A DNA stretch of 64,000 nucleotides from Phaeodactylum tricornutum CCAP 1055/1 (taxonomy: Eukaryota > Bacillariophyta > Bacillariophyceae > Surirellales > Neidiaceae), in the NCBI RefSeq assembly GCF_000150955.2, contig NC_011684.1, positions 310,001-374,000 on the forward strand, written 5' to 3'. Below the pieces are notes generated by a model. The model did not search any database and had not been told where the DNA came from. It saw only the letters and a list, made by a program, of their open reading frames with translations. The position numbers were made by a program, and so were the translations under genes. Positions within the stretch are counted from its first letter, which is position 1, and the number at the start of each line of letters is the position of its first letter. Of the stretch, positions 61,798-64,000 are shown in pieces.

Positions 61798-64000
61798 ATG
61801 GCGTTCTCTGCAATGCCGCTACGTACGGCTAACGATCCAACTTGTGTGCGGGTCGCTGTTCGTGTCCGCCCACTGACGAGTCAAGAGATCGGGCAGGGCG
61901 GGAAATCAGTCCTCAAAGTTACGGCGCCAGAAATTCGCCTGGGTGAACGGCGATTTACCTACGATGCCGTCTTTGATGATGATGTTACGCAGCAGGACTT
62001 GTATCAGCAAGTTTCGGCTCCGCTGTTGACGAGCTTTGTTGATGGCTACAACGCGACTGTACGTACTAGCTAGTTCGCCACCAGGTTTGCAGCACTGTTT
62101 GCCTCACACCTCGAATTTGACATGCTTTCAGATTATGGCCTATGGGCAGACTGGTTCGGGAAAGACTTTTACGATGGGGAGCGAAGCTCACACCGAGCTG
62201 GAAGTAGGAATTAACACCGGCTTGATTCCTCGCTTTATGCACGGACTTTTCACGAGTTTGCAAAGCAAAAAAGACGCTTCCGACCTCGAACACTCCAACA
62301 ACAGCCTGATCGACTATCATCTGCAGGCTTCATTTCTGGAAGTCTACGGCGAAGATGTACACGATCTCTTGGATCCAAGGCGCCATTCTCTGCCTCTACG
62401 AGAAGATTCCAGCGGCGCTATCGTTTGCAACGGGCTCACGCATCGGGGCGTACAGACAGCTCAAGAGGTCTTGAACGTGTTGCACGAGGGGACCTTGAAC
62501 CGCACCACTGCCGCAACGCTCATGAACTTGACGAGTAGTCGATCCCACGCCGTTTTCACCGTCACTCTTGCACAAAAATACTGTCGAGATGGAGTGGACG
62601 TATCGGTGAGCAGTCGCTTTACCTTTGTTGACCTGGCGGGCAGTGAAAGAATGAAAAAGACTGGAGCTCAGGGGGAACGCGCTCGGGAGGGTATCAAAAT
62701 TAACGAAGGTCTTCTCGCGTTAGGAAATGTCATCAATGCTTTAGCAGAAAACAAGAAAGCTCACGTTCCCTACCGCCAGTCCAAACTGACGCGCTTGCTA
62801 CAAGATGCTCTGGGTGGAAATAGCCAGACGCTCTTTTTGGCCTGCGTTTCACCATCGGACACAAACGCCTCCGAAACCTTATCCACTATGCACTACGCCA
62901 ATCGGGCCCGCAATATTCAAAACGCTCCCGTGCAGAATATCGATGCGGGTTTGCTGGAGTTGCAGCGCTACAAGGCTCTGACACACGTGCTTCAAGCGGA
63001 ACTCGTCAAGAGAGCTTTCGGTGTGCTTAACGAGAACTCCAACGTCGGTGAGGTCGAAGATGTATTGCTGGAACGTCCAGACGTCGTAGAGTACCTGCAA
63101 CATCTACAAGCTGTGGCGCAGGAGAAGCAAGCCTCGGTGTGTGTGACTGTTTCCCCGTCAACAGCAGCTACTATGCAGATGACTTCACCACGTGCCAAGG
63201 GCAAGACTGTTTCCATTGTCCAGTATTCTTCCCCTCAACCAAATATTGCTCCTGGTGGATCAGACAGTGATAAATCGGTCTTGGAACAATTTGACTCGGC
63301 CTTTTTGGATGAAGTGAACCCAGATGAAGAAATGGCGATTCTCGATCAGCTCCTGGAGCTTCAACAACGCGACCACGAGTTTGGAAAGGAAAAGCAGAAG
63401 GATGATGCCGAACTCAAGCAAATGGAGGGCGAGCTGGCCGAGCAACAGACAATGCTTCTGCAATTGCGCGAAAGTCTTCGGGTATATCACGACATGAAAA
63501 TAAAATACGAAGCACTAATGGCAGAGGTTGGACAACTCGAGGCGGAAAAGGCGCAGTTAGCAGAACAGCTCGACAAGGCTGCAGCTGATCCGTCGAAAGG
63601 ATGCTCCAAGGCCATTAAAAAAGAGCTCGAAATGGTGGAACAGTCATTGGCTCGGGCGCGGAATGAAACTCGAAAGCACCGACAACTATATCGTAAGGCT
63701 GAACAGGAAGCACAAAGATGCAAAGTCATGGAACGCAAAATTTCGGAGCTTAAACATGGTCGAGCTAACTTGATAAAAAAGCAAAAAGAAGCCGCAACGC
63801 GACACCGAGAGTACACCGAAGCACGGACAAGAGAAATTGCAACTTTAAAACGGAAAGAACGTAACGCAGAGAAGCGTGTTGGCAAACTGCAGACTGAAGT
63901 CTCCGTCCACAAGAGGAACCTCGACAAACGGCAGACTTATATCACTAAACTGTCAACGAAGTTGAAGCAAACAGAGTCCCATTTGATGAAATTACTGTCG
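61798..64000 (+). CDS. Kinesin motor protein, kinesin-4/chromokinesin-like, cut by the right edge
   Basis: Exon 1 is 61798-62058 and exon 2 runs from 62132 to the window end, with a 73-nt intron, phase 0. About 710 residues are visible. The N-terminal motor (about 15-350) has VRVAVRVRPL, AYGQTGSGKTFTMG (P-loop), NLTSSRSHAVFT (switch I), FVDLAGSERMKKTGA (switch II) and GNVINALAENKKAHVPYRQSKLTRLLQDALGGNSQT. The intron falls just before the P-loop. The neck SETLSTMHYANRARNIQN is followed by long coiled coil rich in Glu, Lys and Gln. The N-terminal motor, neck and coil fit kinesin-4 (KIF4/KIF21), which moves toward plus ends and limits microtubule growth in the spindle; the Cys-rich tail that would confirm it lies beyond the edge. 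Confidence 0.92.

Overview
The window looks like nuclear DNA of a pennate diatom, most probably Phaeodactylum tricornutum or a close relative. Four things point there. Genes are packed on both strands with short GT-AG introns, mostly 67-125 nt. Several proteins carry a signal peptide followed by the 'A-F' cleavage context of diatom plastid precursors (DMT transporter, leucyl-tRNA synthetase, lumenal cyclophilin, a methyltransferase). A receptor-like nucleotide cyclase is fused to a phosphodiesterase, and a metacaspase has the type III domain order. I place about 27 protein genes, one tRNA-Val(AAC), one gene whose reading frame is broken, and partial genes at both edges. No intact mobile element, CRISPR array or rRNA is visible.

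Layout. 1-9.8 kb: 3' part of an unknown gene, a MATE-type transporter with a long N-terminal extension, a WD40-cyclophilin (PPWD1 type), a gamma-glutamylcyclotransferase-fold protein and a DCN1-like neddylation factor. 9.9-16.4 kb: membrane-anchored thioredoxin, tRNA-Val, a UBE3C/Hul5-type HECT ligase and a heat-shock factor. 16.4-25 kb is gene-poor: two paralogues of an unnamed family (one broken), a thylakoid-lumen cyclophilin, a TPR-like protein, a 2.4-kb stretch without genes, and a plastid methyltransferase. 25-34 kb: type II peroxiredoxin, zinc-ribbon protein, plastid DMT transporter, a TatB-like protein and a TUL1-type membrane RING ligase. 34-44.4 kb: FAD glycerol-3-phosphate dehydrogenase with EF hands, an orphan, syntaxin-5, a membrane-anchored orphan, the type III metacaspase and a BolA protein. 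44.9-56.3 kb: organellar leucyl-tRNA synthetase, an alpha-solenoid protein, MOFRL glycerate kinase, NSUN2-type RNA m5C methyltransferase and a methyltransferase fused to two zinc fingers. 56.5-64 kb: the cyclase-phosphodiesterase fusion and the N-terminal half of a chromokinesin-like kinesin.

The genes do not form one pathway. Themes recur: ubiquitin and NEDD8 conjugation (DCN1, UBE3C, TUL1), redox (thioredoxin, peroxiredoxin, BolA), organelle metabolism (glycerate kinase, GPD2, DMT transporter, LeuRS, TatB-like) and RNA modification (NSUN2). Across the intergenic spacers I noticed a 9-base word, TTACAGTTA, present ten times where about half a copy is expected. It contains the Myb core CAGTTA, and several copies lie 265-365 bp upstream of predicted start codons. 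All gene models are read by eye from frame, splice consensus and remembered family motifs; no search was run.
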